Shown here piece by piece: positions 10,399-21,030 of a stretch of DNA of 64,000 nt. Under the pieces are notes generated by a model that saw only the letters and a program-made list of their open reading frames with translations, ran no database searches and had not been told where the DNA came from. The DNA is from Hericium rajendrae (taxonomy: Eukaryota; Basidiomycota; Agaricomycetes; Russulales; Hericiaceae). Both the position numbers and the translations under genes were made by a program. Every line of letters starts with the position of its first letter. Positions within the stretch are counted from its first letter, which is position 1. The stretch spans positions 2,542,001 to 2,606,000 of the forward strand of contig CM065885.1 in assembly GCA_033439255.1 (NCBI GenBank). The letters are read 5' to 3'.

Positions 10399-11610
10399 TT
10401 TGCGATGCAGGACAGCTCGCGCAGGGCTGCGCCCTGCGCTCGCAGGCAACGTCAGCGGAAGCCCGCTGACATAGACTTCGTAGGCTTGTCGTTCGAGCAC
10501 GCTCGCCGCTCGGCGCGGGCCTTGAAACCTCAGAAATTTAGCCGAAAATTCCTGCTTTCTGAGAACCTCGGTGAGTCCGAATTCGTCTCGGCTAATCGTA
10601 AGTCGGAACGACTTACCAGGACACGAAGCTGCGGCACACACGTCTGAAGGGGACTCCGCCCCCTCCAAGCGGGAGGCGAGCGTCGGTCGGATGCTGAAGA
10701 CGAAGTCTTCGTCCTCCGGGCGTGAATGCCGCTCGCCGCGGGGCGTCAACTTCTGGAAAAGCGCAATGAATGGCAGGTAAGCTTGAGTAATTCTCGAGCA
10801 AACCAGCTATAGAGACATACCTACCTCAAGAGCCTTTGACTGTGTACCTCGACGACCTGAGAGCGCAACGTAGAAGGCAAAAAGTGTCGCCGGGCTGCGC
10901 CCGGCTCCAGCGCGCAGCGTCAGCATCGACGAATGGTCGATGCTGACTTCGAGTCCTTGTTCTATAGATGCGGTCGCCGCTGCCGCGGGGTACTGGATCC
11001 TGGAAAAATGGTGCCTCAAAATGAACATCTTGAGGGCTTGGTGAGTCTTAATTTTGCTTGGATAATTTAGCAGCAGAGAACTCACTAAATAACTATGCGC
11101 GGATCGCAGAGCACATTTGGAGCGCGACGGACATTACTTCAAAAGCGCCAGGCAGAAAGCGAAAGCTGTCGCCGGGCTGCGCCCGGCTCCAGCGCGCGGC
11201 GTCAGCATTGACGAACCCTCAATGTTGACTTCGAAGTCTTGCTCTACGGGAGTGCTCGCCGCTGTCGCGGGGCTCTGGATCTTGGGAAATTGGCGTTCAA
11301 AAACGAGCATCTTGAGGGTCTGCTGAGTGTGAGTGTCAATCTCGTTCGGTGAGTCTCAGTGACAGCTCACCCGATGACTTCGTGCGGGCCATACAACGCA
11401 TCAGCGACGCAGCGCAGACTGTCGCTCGGCTGCGCCGCTGCAACTTCCGCACGATTCGGCACCCAAGTGATTTGATTGCCGTGCCTACGACAACACCGAC
11501 AGATTGCCATCGTCTCCGCATTCCCCGTTCCCCGCTCGCCGCGGGGCTGAAATCCCAGGACTTCGGGACGAAGAAAGCTGCAACTCGGCCTTCAACCCTG
11601 TCCCACTGAT
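10399..11610 (-). pseudogene. Five related exon-like modules with matching hairpins; possible decayed coding repeat
   Basis: Modules lie at about 10411-10570, 10629-10776, 10831-11040, 11110-11328 and 11371-11610, each bounded by a two-faced intron. On the - strand two modules encode alignable peptides: one has SSMLTLRAGAGRSPATLFAF (10831-11030) and the other SSMLTPRAGAGRSPATAFAF (11140-11320); the module at 10411-10570 has LPASAGRSPAR. The 10831 and 10629 modules join in frame across their intron, but the next junction is out of frame and the 11110 module ends in a stop, so no long protein survives. At RNA level the same modules hold hairpins: GCCGGGC-TGC-GCCCGGC at 10889 and 11171, GCAGGGC-TGC-GCCCTGC at 10421, and GTCAGC-led stems at 10451, 10919 and 11201. 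Family unknown. Confidence 0.4.
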
Positions 11611-11659
11611 GTAAGTCTATCGTGCTCAATCCAGTCTAATGAGAATGCATACCAGGTAA

Positions 11660-12573
11660 ATCCTCTATCCATCTATCCCCACCCGACCTTCGTACAGCTA
11701 TCTGTGCTGCGGCGGGCCACGACATCTCGCAACAGCACCGAAATCTTTGAATCGGGCCATCAGGCTTTGGAGATGGACTAACCGCAGCAGTCAAATAAGC
11801 GTGCAAGGCCGCGGAAATTAAAACGAGGACATACGGTAACCAAGCGAGGACCACACGTGCGCGACCAGTAAGGCCACAACCCGTCGTGATCCACTACGAC
11901 GTCTCCGACAGCGCGCAGCGCCTGCCCATTGATCGGCGACATTCTGCTCGCCGCTCGCTGCAGCGCCGGGTCCAGTGGGGCCGGGAACTAAAGCGCGAGC
12001 GGCTGGGGATTGTCACGATCGGAGGCAGGCACATCTGGAAAAAGAAGGAGGGCTACTTCGCGTTACATAGTGCACATAGCCCCGGTAGTCGTGTAGACTA
12101 CCCCCTTGTTTGTAGCACTCTGTAGTGCGCTGCATGACCTATACAGTGCCACGTAGCTTGATATAGCTCACGGTCATCCTAGCATACCTTGTATAGCAAC
12201 AGGCTACTGGAGCTATATAAACATTATAATGTCCCATAATCACACTAGCCTATCAGTCGCATGGCTGGGACAGTTTGAACAGCAAGACAATTATATTTCG
12301 TCTGCTACTATACATATGTAATACACAGCTGTACAGCCATGGCACAATGCACAACCCCAGGTCAAGGCACTAATGTAATTCGAATGAGAACTCAATCAGA
12401 ACACTGGGCAGCAGGCAGTAGACTTACCATGTAATAATATACGAAGCATCACCCACCTGGCATGACCACAAGACCCACTCACAGATTCAACAGCACAGCT
12501 GCTCTCGACAATCCCCTTGTGCATGTCGCCAAGAGTATGCACACCTCTTGAAACCTTTTTACGTCTCTGAAAC
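11660..12573. other. Gene-free stretch right of the array
   Basis: A - strand open stretch at 11636-11854 encodes a hydrophobic start (VLAWLPYVLVLISAALHAYL) that could be a lost first exon of the array, and 11940-11960 contains a weak match to the module motif GCTCGCCGC. From 12060 the sequence is AT-richer, with TATATAAA at about 12213. Nothing else was recognised. Confidence 0.35.
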
Positions 12574-13110
12574 ATGGACACACGCACCACCGCACACATG
12601 CACCGATACTGTCCCACATCATTCGCACGGAACAAGGACCTCAAGCGGCACATGCGGCTGCACGGCGGGTGCACATAGAAGTATGGGTGGAGCAACAAGA
12701 TCTTCTCGCGGTGCAATGTGATCACGGAGCACAAGAATAGCAGCGCGCAAGGGCGGGAAGGGTGGCGGCGTGCGTCGACACGGAAATCGTGGAGGTGCAG
12801 ATCGACCGCCCAGACGACGAGACATGGATGCGCAGCTGTGGAGCGGCGTCATGAGGCATGCTGCCGAACACGCACAGCCTGGCGCAAATGGGCCCGGAGG
12901 GGATGGAAGAGGGCGAGATTTGACCAGAGGTGCTAAGGGCGGCGCAGCTTGCGGTGCTGGCGCTGCATCCGCTACCGCAAATCTGCATGTCGCACTCATC
13001 GGGCATGGCGCCAGGGCCGGTGTCCACATGCGCGAGCGCCGCACAGCGGGCAGGCGACGCTCTCCCAAGCCGACCCGTTGAAAAACACCAATAGCGGCAG
13101 AAATAGCTGT
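12574..13110 (+). pseudogene. Broken C2H2 zinc-finger transcription factor gene
   Basis: From the ATG at 12574 the frame gives CPTSFARNKDLKRHMRLHGG, a C2H2 finger with the normal loop and both histidines but only part of the cysteine pair, then an in-frame TAG. The next segment, KIFSRCNVITEHKNSS, resembles the second half of another finger. Further on, VEVQIDRPDDETWMRS and LAQMGPEGMEEGEI look like the acidic tail of such a factor and are broken by two more in-frame stops. A basidiomycete C2H2 regulator is the likely ancestor; the copy appears dead. Confidence 0.6.
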
Positions 13111-14186
13111 ACTCACCTGCACAGTCGAAAAGGGCCTGGAAACAATGCATTATCAGTCAGCTTGTAAACATTCGAAAAGAAAACGAGACATTGGTGGCGG
13201 CAATCGCAGAGGTGGTGCAGTTTCACGGAAGGAGCGTGTTGCGCTCGGTTGCGCGTCGTTATTGTTGAACACATCATCAACCAATCAGAGAACGTCACGC
13301 AGAGGCATTTCGAACTCCGAATTTAGGGCCGGCTCTGCTTGTGTTCGGGAATATACGTACTCTGCATTAACGACTCGGACGTTCAGTTCTAAATTGCCTC
13401 GAGCTTGACGTTTTGTTGACGACCGACGTAGGCGACCCATATCGTCGACGAACCTGCGGGAGTACCGTCGCCCTCGTGAAGCCACCAAACAACTTTCGCC
13501 TGATTGTCGACGACCGCTGGAGCGTGATGCGGGATGGAAAAGCTGAGCTCGTAGAGAAGATTGAAGGCTTGTTACAAAGTAGAACAGAATAAATAAAACT
13601 CTGCATAGTGCATATGGCTTCACAGTCGAGATCTAATAAGAATGAATGGAAAGCCTTATACAGGGCGGTACTGGTATGCTAATCACAGCATGCCAATTCG
13701 TGACGACGACTTCGCATGCATAGCCTCTGAGCCGTATGGCAGATTCAATAGAGAGATACATAGTCTATGGAGTTTGCAACTTCATCTATCTATACATTGT
13801 AGCTCTCCCTCAATGCAATAGTCACTACAGAGTCCCCATACCGAACCATGTACCTACTGAGAGCTACATGGGCTCTAGACAGCTACGTAGTCTAGACCGC
13901 AGCTACGGTCAGGATGCCTTTTCCAGATGTTGAGCATGTTCAGACGAGCAAGAATACCGAAGCAAGTGGCAAGGGGAAGGGGAAGGGAAAAAGGAAGGGA
14001 TATTCATAGAAATGCAAGCAGCCTTTATGCAATCGCGAGGACGGGCAAATGCCACCTTCCCTCTGTGTCCAATCTTCCGGTGCTCCGTGAGTTTATCCTT
14101 GTGCCTCTTACGTTCTGCACGACACCTCTCCTGTCACACGGCATTAGCACAGCAGCAGTAATATTTGAACCGGTCTGTCCATGTAT
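13111..14186. other. Gene-free stretch between zinc-finger relic and GWP gene
   Basis: AT-richer sequence with short purine tracts (around 13970-14000). Only small overlapping open frames without recognisable domains are present. Confidence 0.4.
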
Positions 14187-14900
14187 CTAATCCATGTCGT
14201 CTGAATCCTCCACCAATCGGTCAGATTTTGAATACCGTATCCGTTTCCTGCGGCGTCCGGCCTGCCCCTTCTGCAGGTAAGGCCGCAGCTCTCCTGCATC
14301 GATGCGCTGTGGTTTTGGTTGTGACGGTTGCCCGTTAGTGCTGCCCGACGTCTGATATCGATCTCGCCGCTCAAGTACCTCGGTTTCCGAGAGCGGACGG
14401 AAGTACGTGTGACCGAGCTCCCAAGCCTGGATGACACGCTCGAGAGACTTCTTACGGAGACTTTTCTGCTTGCTGAGATCCCCGAAAAGCACGCCGTCAC
14501 CATCTGGCCCTGGCTCCGGCCATCCTTCAACATCGACATGATACCGTTCTACAACCTCATCTCCGTAACGTGCCCAAGACATTTTCGCTTCCGGATCCCC
14601 GGTCACACGCACTAGAAAGGAATGGTGAGAATTCAGATCAAATTTGACGGCAACAAGATGAAGTCAATCTCGTACCCAAGTCGGCCTGGATCAGTGCACG
14701 GAGCTTCCCGCGGAGCTTGTTTACCGGACGTGGCCGGGGCTTTGCCGCTAAGAACCATTCCAATCTGTTAGTTAGCCGATGATGCTGATGCGCGACAGAC
14801 AGGATGACTTACGGCGGCATCTCTGCTTGGTCCGTTTGTGACCTTGAAGATCATTGGATGATTCTTGAAGCATACCGACTGAATGCTCTGTCCGTCTCAT
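14187..14900 (-). CDS. GWP-motif protein of unknown function, copy B
   Basis: Three exons (14813-14900, 14676-14747, 14187-14611) with introns of 65 nt (GTAAGT, CTAAC branch, TTCTTAG) and 64 nt (GTACGA, CTCAC branch, TTTCTAG) encode 194 aa. The N-terminus is basic (HKRTKQRC, then KPRPRPVNK), followed by KLRALIQADLVRVTGDPEAK, MSWARYGDEVVERYHVDVEG, then GWP at residues 83-85, LERVIQAWELG, and a basic C-terminus with RRRKRIRYSK. The layout K-W-x-x-Y, GWP, L-x(n)-W/G recurs in a large mushroom-only family that I recognise but cannot assign a role. The two basic stretches suggest nuclear or nucleic-acid contact, which is inference. The model is supported by the partial copy A, which keeps all visible splice sites and phases. 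Start chosen at MRRTEHS; an in-frame ATT/ATG region upstream to 14987 leaves a longer start possible. Confidence 0.6.
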
Positions 14901-16885
14901 GCTGCTGCCTCTTAAATACTGCAAGGCTGACTTAAGATATTCCTCAAAACTCAAACTCAAGTAAACTTGACTGTCTGTCACATTCACCGGTATACAACCT
15001 GATCATAATTTAAGTGTCTGATGAATAAGTGATTCACACAATTATTTCCGCATCTGTTGCCTGGAGACACAGCCGGTGCAAGAGGCCTTCGAGTTCTTAT
15101 GGCATATAAAGTTCAGATTCTGCTGCGGTGGATGATCTCTGATAGTATGTTAAGCGAGAAATGTAACAGGGCATGCATGGGTCTTGTTTCAGGGTCAATT
15201 GCTCAACAGATCATGCAACGGACTCAGATAGAATGCTGGTGGCCATCAAATCATAGGATGGCTCCAAATGTGCTACGCGCTGCTGTGCATCATGTTCTAT
15301 GAGCGGATTTAGTTTGCGGGCTAACAGATTGGCAGAATAACCAACCGTTCACCTTCACGTAAATAAGGACTTACCGAGTCGAGCACCATGTAAATTCATA
15401 AGTGGTCAGACTTCGCATGATCCGCGAGCGAGATTGGACACAGCGATATGACGAGGCTCACTGTCCGCTACCCTGTTCTGTTGCAGTCAGCTTACATGCC
15501 AAGCCTGAGGCTTGGTTCTTGTCACACCACCTTTGCGATCATAGCTATGGCGCAACGGCCGGTAAACAGAATCCAGCAGCTCCAAAATGAGGGAATGAAT
15601 GGCCTTAAATTTTTGCTGGGTAAGTACGCTGTCCCTGTTCCAAAATCAGTACATACAGTGCAAATTAGCGACAAGCTCTTGTGGTCGCTCAAGATGGTGC
15701 GGTGAGATCGGACGGGCCACCCACTAGCGTCCAGACAGGCTTAGCGGCAGATATATCTGTTCTCCCATGCATATCTGATCGCTGGTGACGATACGAAGAT
15801 GCCTTATGCGACTTACGAGATGTTCATTCATTGCATCATCATGAAGGGGGGCCGGTAGGTTTGTTGCGTGGGATCTGGCTGGCGAAAGTACATTCTAGCG
15901 AGAATGCACATCAGAATCCGTAGCTACTGAGACACAAGATTCCTAAACATACGTGCTCGCGCTCATGTCAGAGCTCTTGTTCCACTTCTATCGTTCGGAG
16001 CGCAGCTCTGATTGCACCGGGCTGGATCGAAAGCCTGATCAGCTGAGAGATATTGATGCAATCCATGTTACCATCGGGACTGCCAGGGAACTGGGCACGC
16101 ATGCTTGTGACCACAGTGTACATATGCAATGGGATGCTCTGATGAGATGATGTGCAGGACTTTAGAGATGTCGTGCATGGGTGTGAGTGGAGCGCAAGGT
16201 CGAGTGTGACTGTCTGCCGCGGCGATCAGCAAGTCGAGCAACGCGCATCTACATACACGAACGAATGACAGTGCGTCAATCCATTTTGAACATCAAGTTC
16301 ACTCGCAACAAATCGAAAAATTGACATTGTCAAAGTGTGCATGATACGAAATCTACTCAGTCTACAAGTAAAGATGTACAAAATTACTCTAAACTAGCTA
16401 GCTACGGTACTAATCAGTCACGATGCCGCTTGATTGTCTTCGCGTCCTCGTCAATAGATTCTCAAACGCGTCAGCGAGGTCAAGCGCATCGACGGGGATT
16501 CACTTGCCGTGCCCAGAATCGATGGAAAAATTGCAAGGAAGGGCATTCGCATGCTGGTGGATGGGTTCAGGCGCAGCAGCAGTGCGTGTACGTGAGGACA
16601 GTGAGATCCCAGAGTGCACGGTAGTCAGTGGGGATCGCGCCGGCTGAAGATGTGTGGGCTTTGACATACGTATGTTTTTCTCATCATTTGCACCCTCTCG
16701 CGGTCCTTGTTCTAGCGCCAGAGGTGATACTCTCCGAGATTCACCCTCCTGTCGCATCAGTCGTGTGCGCCGCTACGTGAGAACGGTCAGAAACCAGACT
16801 GTGAGACAGCGCGGACCACATTGCTGGCGCGCTGAGTGGGCCTGATGGAGCGAGTTCCGTATGGTCAAATCCTATTCTCTGGCAG
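14901..16885. other. Duplicon interior without a recognisable gene (copy B of 397-2390)
   Basis: Aligns with copy A with scattered substitutions and small indels. Nothing beyond short open frames was seen. Confidence 0.5.
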
Positions 16886-16889
16886 TTCA

Positions 16890-17315
16890 TGCAGGGCATG
16901 GTGCGATCGACTCGAGGCAACGGAGATGGTGGTCTGACAAGCGCTGCGGCCGCGACAGCAGATGCAAATCTGCTCGCGGGCCCCGAGGTAGCGGTATCCA
17001 TTTCGCCTTCTGTACGAGACCCACGGAACGGTATTCCCGCCCTCTCCGTGTCCGACGCGCCGTGCTTGTCACAGTGCCTCGGAAACAACAAGGCAGACGG
17101 GAACTTGTTTTACGAGAGTGTCCTGCGGCGCCGTTAGCACGAAGCAGAAGAGGAAACGGCGTGACAACCCCGGCAGCCGCGAGAGCAAGCGCAAAACGGG
17201 GAGCACCGAAGCCCGTTTCGCCGTCTGTGCCAGACTCGTGTGGTAGCATTCTGGCCTTTTCCGTGTTCGATCCACCGTACTGGCCACGATGTCTTGGAAA
17301 CAGGGGGCCAGGTGC
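16890..17315. repeat. Diverged tandem dimer, copy B
   Basis: Same two-unit structure as 2395-2830, with an additional small deletion in the second unit. Confidence 0.5.
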
Positions 17316-17423
17316 GATGCGCTTGAATTTTCAACGTCCCTTGCACCGAATTGCACGGAGGCTGGAACGGGAGAACGGCGGATGTGCACCGCGAATACGC
17401 GCTAGGTTTGTTCAAGCAGCCGA

Positions 17424-17469
17424 GTGAGTACGTACGTTCTTGCGCGCCGCGAGAATGCAACGCACTTAC
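17424..17469. other. Intron-like element with donors on both strands (copy B)
   Basis: GTGAGT at the left end and ACTTAC (GTAAGT on the - strand) at the right end, 46 nt apart. Copy A at 2941-2986 has the same spacing. Confidence 0.4.
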
Positions 17470-17539
17470 CAAGAGCCGATGATCCCCATCGCGTCCACTC
17501 CGCGTTCGGAAACTTGCGAGCGCGCTTGTATTCAATGCG

Positions 17540-17548
17540 TATAAAAGG
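17540..17548 (+). promoter_or_regulatory. TATA box, copy B
   Basis: TATAAAAGG, same context as 3057-3065 in copy A. Confidence 0.45.
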
Positions 17549-19210
17549 CGAGAGATGGTGCCCATCGTCTCTGCGTGGCCGTGTCTTGGGGGACGGTGAG
17601 GTCGGTGGATGAGCGGCGCGGTCGAGGGTGGAGATGGGTCGCACGAGGAGCGCGGCAGATCGTGGCAGCTCGTCGAAGGGCGGAGGCGGAGGCGCGTTTG
17701 CGCAGGTGAGAGTTGGCACGGGGATGGCGCGAGCGGCGCTCTGGAGCGGGATGAGCCCCATGTCGTCCGAGTGGCATTTCGGTGGGCGGCAATGGAGGCG
17801 GTGAGTGGTAGCTACGGCCGCAGGGTTTCGTTCTTGCTGTCTGCAAGATGCTTTGTGCTCTGCTTGCGCACGCCAAATGCCGTAGTCGTGGGCATCAGCC
17901 ACTCAGGATGTGGCCTGCAGGAGTGCCAACCAAAGCGCACTCGCAGACCAGTCAGAGCGATGTCGCAGCGCCGTACTGCACGTCCAAAGGAGCCAGACGC
18001 CGGTCCGGACGCGAATCGACATCGCGGCGCAGGCCCTCGACCTCAACCGTAGCGACACGCGCATCCCGAGCAGAGTCGCGATGTGCAGGAATGCGGAGAC
18101 CTGGCGCATCCAGGGGTCCGTGTAGCCGAGCCCAAGCAGGCAGCGCAGGCGCGGTTTGCGTCGCCGTCGTCGTGATTGAAGGCGAGGATCGGCGGCGTGG
18201 ACAAAAACTGATCGTTCGCAATCAGTAAACTTGAGGTGTTAAGCACACGGCGCACCTTCGGACACAAATTGCGGGACAGGCGGTGAGAGTCGAGTATCGC
18301 CATGCTGCGCGGCCGAGTTGCTGACGCCGTGCACCATCGGGTTCGAAAAACGAGGCGGATATCTCGTTTGTCCGCATTGGGGAGCAGGGAGCATCGGCGC
18401 AAGATGAGAAGGGCACGAGATCTGCCTCGCAGCGACCGTCGATCACGTATCGCCGCTGCTGTAGAGCCCGACCGCGACGTCGGTTGTTTGTCGTCGGTGC
18501 AGATGGGTGTCGATGCGAAAGACGCGTCGACGGGCGGCGACTTCAGTTCACTCAACCGCGTCAAGCACTGCATCTATGCATAAAGCAGCTTCAAGCTTCA
18601 AGCCTCGAAATTCAATTTCTACAAGATCTCGTTATTAAGATGCTATGTACATGACAATGTACTCTACAATATCTACATAAAATCTAAGTTTCCTATCTCA
18701 GCCTTCCATTTTTGCGAGAACCGCTCACTGCAAATATGCTACGCAAAGACAACGCGACCGCGACGGCGGGCGGCTCAGGCATGTGCTGAGTGATTTCGCG
18801 TCGCTGCCGCTCACGGGCGACGCAGGAAGTGATTCGAGCATCGTCTAGGAATGTTAGTTATTTCAAGCGGGCACCATAACGAAACGCCAAGTCTGCAGTC
18901 AACCATAGCAACGTGCAGCAGATGAAGCCAGACTCACACGAGAACACGCTACTGCGCGACGTGGGTGGATGCGTGGATGGACGTGCCGCGGACACGCAGG
19001 TATGTGTCGAGGTTCACTCGAGATCCAGAACAGCGACGCCCGCAAGAACGAGCTGCTCGCAGCAACCCGCTGCTCGACCGCGGGCTGCTGTGCACAGTCC
19101 TTCCAGCGCAGGATTCCAAGGAAACCGCGCGAAAGCGAAAGCGATGCACGACAGACAGGACGTGTCATACCGCACCGAGAAATGATCCGGGATCTAGGAG
19201 GGGTGCACGA

Positions 19211-20619
19211 CTACGAGCCGCTGGCCGCGACGCCCTCCTCGGCCGCAGGCTGCTGCGGGCTCTTCGCCCCGTCCGCCTCCGCAACCGCGATGGCGGGCGA
19301 CGCAACCTGCATCGGGTATCCAGTGTACGGCGGCCAATAGGGCGGATATCCTGGCGGCGCCGCGTAGTACGGATAATACGCCGCCTGCGCGGCCTGGGCC
19401 TCGGGACTGGGGTACGCCGCGTACGCCTGTGGCGGCGGCGACGTCGGCGACTGTGGGGACGCAGCGGCTGCCGGCGACGAGGCGTCTTCGGCGGGTGCTG
19501 GCGCTGGCGATGGAGCAGCGGCGATCGGAGGCGGAGAGGCGATGTACGGTGCGGGGGCGTATGGATGCGGGGGCATCGCGTATGGCATCTGGTAATAGCT
19601 GTGTGGGCTCATGCCCATCTGCATACCGTACGCGGCGGCGTAGTGCGCGTGCTGCATCATGGCCATGTTCGGGTCGGCATACGCGCCTTCAGCGGTGGGC
19701 GATGGCGCTTCGCTCTGCGCGGTCTTCGCCTTGCGGGAGCGTTTTGGCGCGCTGTAGGGATCGAAGCGCTTACTGGCGCGCTTGCTCTCGGCGGCGTCGG
19801 TCGGCTCGCTCAGCAGTGGGATCGCGAGCGTGGGATTGAGAACGTGCGGGGAGGGCTCGACGTCGTCTGCTTCGCCTCGGTAGCGGGGGACGCCGTCCAT
19901 GCCGATTTCGACCTTGGGGGGATTGCGAAATTGCGTCTTTTCAAGGTATTCGGGGGAGATGTCGAGGGAAGCGAGTTCGGGGTAGGAGGAAGGGGAGCGT
20001 AGACGGCCTTGTTCGACGTCTTCGATCTTGTAGTAAGAGATAAGGTGTTGGGAGACGCCGCCGATCGTGAGCGAAAACGTCTATCATGACGGGTGAGTCT
20101 TCGGCGACGGGAGTATGGAAGGGGAATTACCTTCTTCATCATGCCGCCGGTTTTGAACTTGTAGCTGTTGGTTAAACTGCCGACGAGGCTGCGCTCTCGA
20201 TGTCGATCGATGCCCAATCGGCTCGCTTCTCCTCTTGGTCGGCTGAGCGTCTGGCCGTCCTTGCCTATGTCCTGCGCTTCCTCCGCCACGACCTCCGTTC
20301 TTGCGCCGCGATGGCCTGCTCCCCTCTTCTCCGTCTCTCGATAGAGCAGAAAATTGCCCAATATGCGACTTGGGCTCCAAAAAAATCCGTCTGTCCATCG
20401 CTTGATGCCGCTCTCGTCTTCGTCAAACACGAACACCGATCCAGAGGTGATCATCTTGCGTTCAGAGTCGACGAGGCGACGCGTCACACGGGGTATGAGG
20501 CCGCGTCGGGCGGCTTCAAGGATAAGCAGTGCGTCGCCGGTGGTCTCTATCCATCCCGACCATGGTGGTTCCGACCACGTATTGCCTGACGATGAGGCTT
20601 GCTCCGGCGGTGATGACAT
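19211..20619 (-). CDS. WOPR-domain (Gti1/Pac2 family) transcription factor, copy B
   Basis: Exons 20131-20619 and 19211-20080 with a 50-nt intron (20081-20130; GTAATT donor, ATAG acceptor) encode 452 aa. Domain layout is as in copy A: LIPRVTRRL, RWTDGFFWSPSR, MMKKTFSLTIGG and HLISYYKIEDVEQG. Exon 1 protein is identical to copy A. Exon 2 differs at many bases but mostly at third positions or by small in-frame indels in the Pro/Ala-rich tail, which indicates that both copies have been kept under selection for protein sequence. The tail keeps FDPYSAPKRSRK and repeated Y-P-Y and P-Y-A patterns. The intron is 6 nt shorter than in copy A. Two intact copies of a developmental switch regulator so close together raise the chance of dosage or subfunction change, which is inference. 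Confidence 0.88.
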
Positions 20620-21030
20620 CTACATGGTCAAGCATTGCATGTGATTTATTGCAAAATCGGTGATGGTTCACGACAAGATTGAGTAGATGGGATTGTCAGC
20701 CACCATCAAAAGTAAAGTTTGAAACAAAGTTGGCTCACCGAGCAGCAAGATTTGGGTGGAGGATGAAATGCGTTGAAGCCTAATTAGGATTCAAAATCCG
20801 CTTTCTCCGCTTTGTCGTGGCGTCTTTGAGTCTCTTGGGCGGCAAATCTGCCCTTGTTTCGCTCAAATTTCGTGTAGGATGCCGTTTGTCTCTCTAGGAT
20901 AGTCGGGGAGAGTGGTATCTCGTATTCGGGGCAATACTACCAGTTGTTGTTGAGTTGTAATGCGAAGACCAGGTTCGACCACATTGCATGCCACAGACAA
21001 ACATGTACAAAGGTGGCGCACCGACTGTGG

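Larger units (their letters stand above)
7002..11652. repeat. Array of 14 two-faced introns separated by diverged repeat modules
   Basis: Fourteen elements begin with GTRAGY (TTGAGT in one) and end with RCTYAC or RCATAC, the reverse complement of a donor. Their + strand starts are 7002, 7246, 7584, 8003, 8436, 8914, 9827, 10041, 10355, 10571, 10777, 11041, 11329 and 11611. From donor to mirrored donor the first six measure exactly 39 nt, the next two 40 and 39, the rest 42-46. On the + strand most are followed within 10-25 nt by an AG; on the - strand most run into TTTTCAG, TTCTCAG or CCAG. The element at 10041 has lost the + donor (TTGAGT) but keeps GTATGT and TTTTCAG on the - strand, which favours - strand transcription. 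Exon-like pieces between them are 150-450 bp, mutually similar, GC-rich and mostly closed in all frames. This is either a decayed tandem exon array or a spliced noncoding transcript. Confidence 0.6.
17402..18573 (-). pseudogene. Decayed multi-exon gene candidate, copy B, family not recognised
   Basis: Counterpart of 2983-4110. A - strand frame of 166 codons (17402-17902) includes IPLQSAARAIPVPTLTCANA and RARKFPNAEWTRWGSSALG, and another of 176 codons (18043-18573) includes SRNLCPKVRRVLNTSSLLIA. They lie in different frames and I could not join them with standard splice sites, and no domain is recognisable. It may be a living gene that I failed to model. Confidence 0.3.
14508..21030. repeat. 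Segmental duplication, copy B
   Basis: Direct repeat of 1-6520. The right end is near 21030, after the shared block ending CATGTACAAAGGTGGC. The left end must lie to the left of 14508, because copy A is cut by the window edge. Both genes carried, GWP and WOPR, are open here. Confidence 0.9.

Noticed and set aside
7002-11652. Box C/D or H/ACA snoRNA cluster hosted in introns
   Set aside because: The intron-like elements are 39-46 nt between the mirrored donors, too short for such RNAs, and paired C/D or ANANNA-ACA boxes were not found.
12722-13150. Open frame of 142 codons on the - strand over the zinc-finger relic
   Set aside because: It is antisense to the recognisable finger and acidic tail segments and has no domain of its own.
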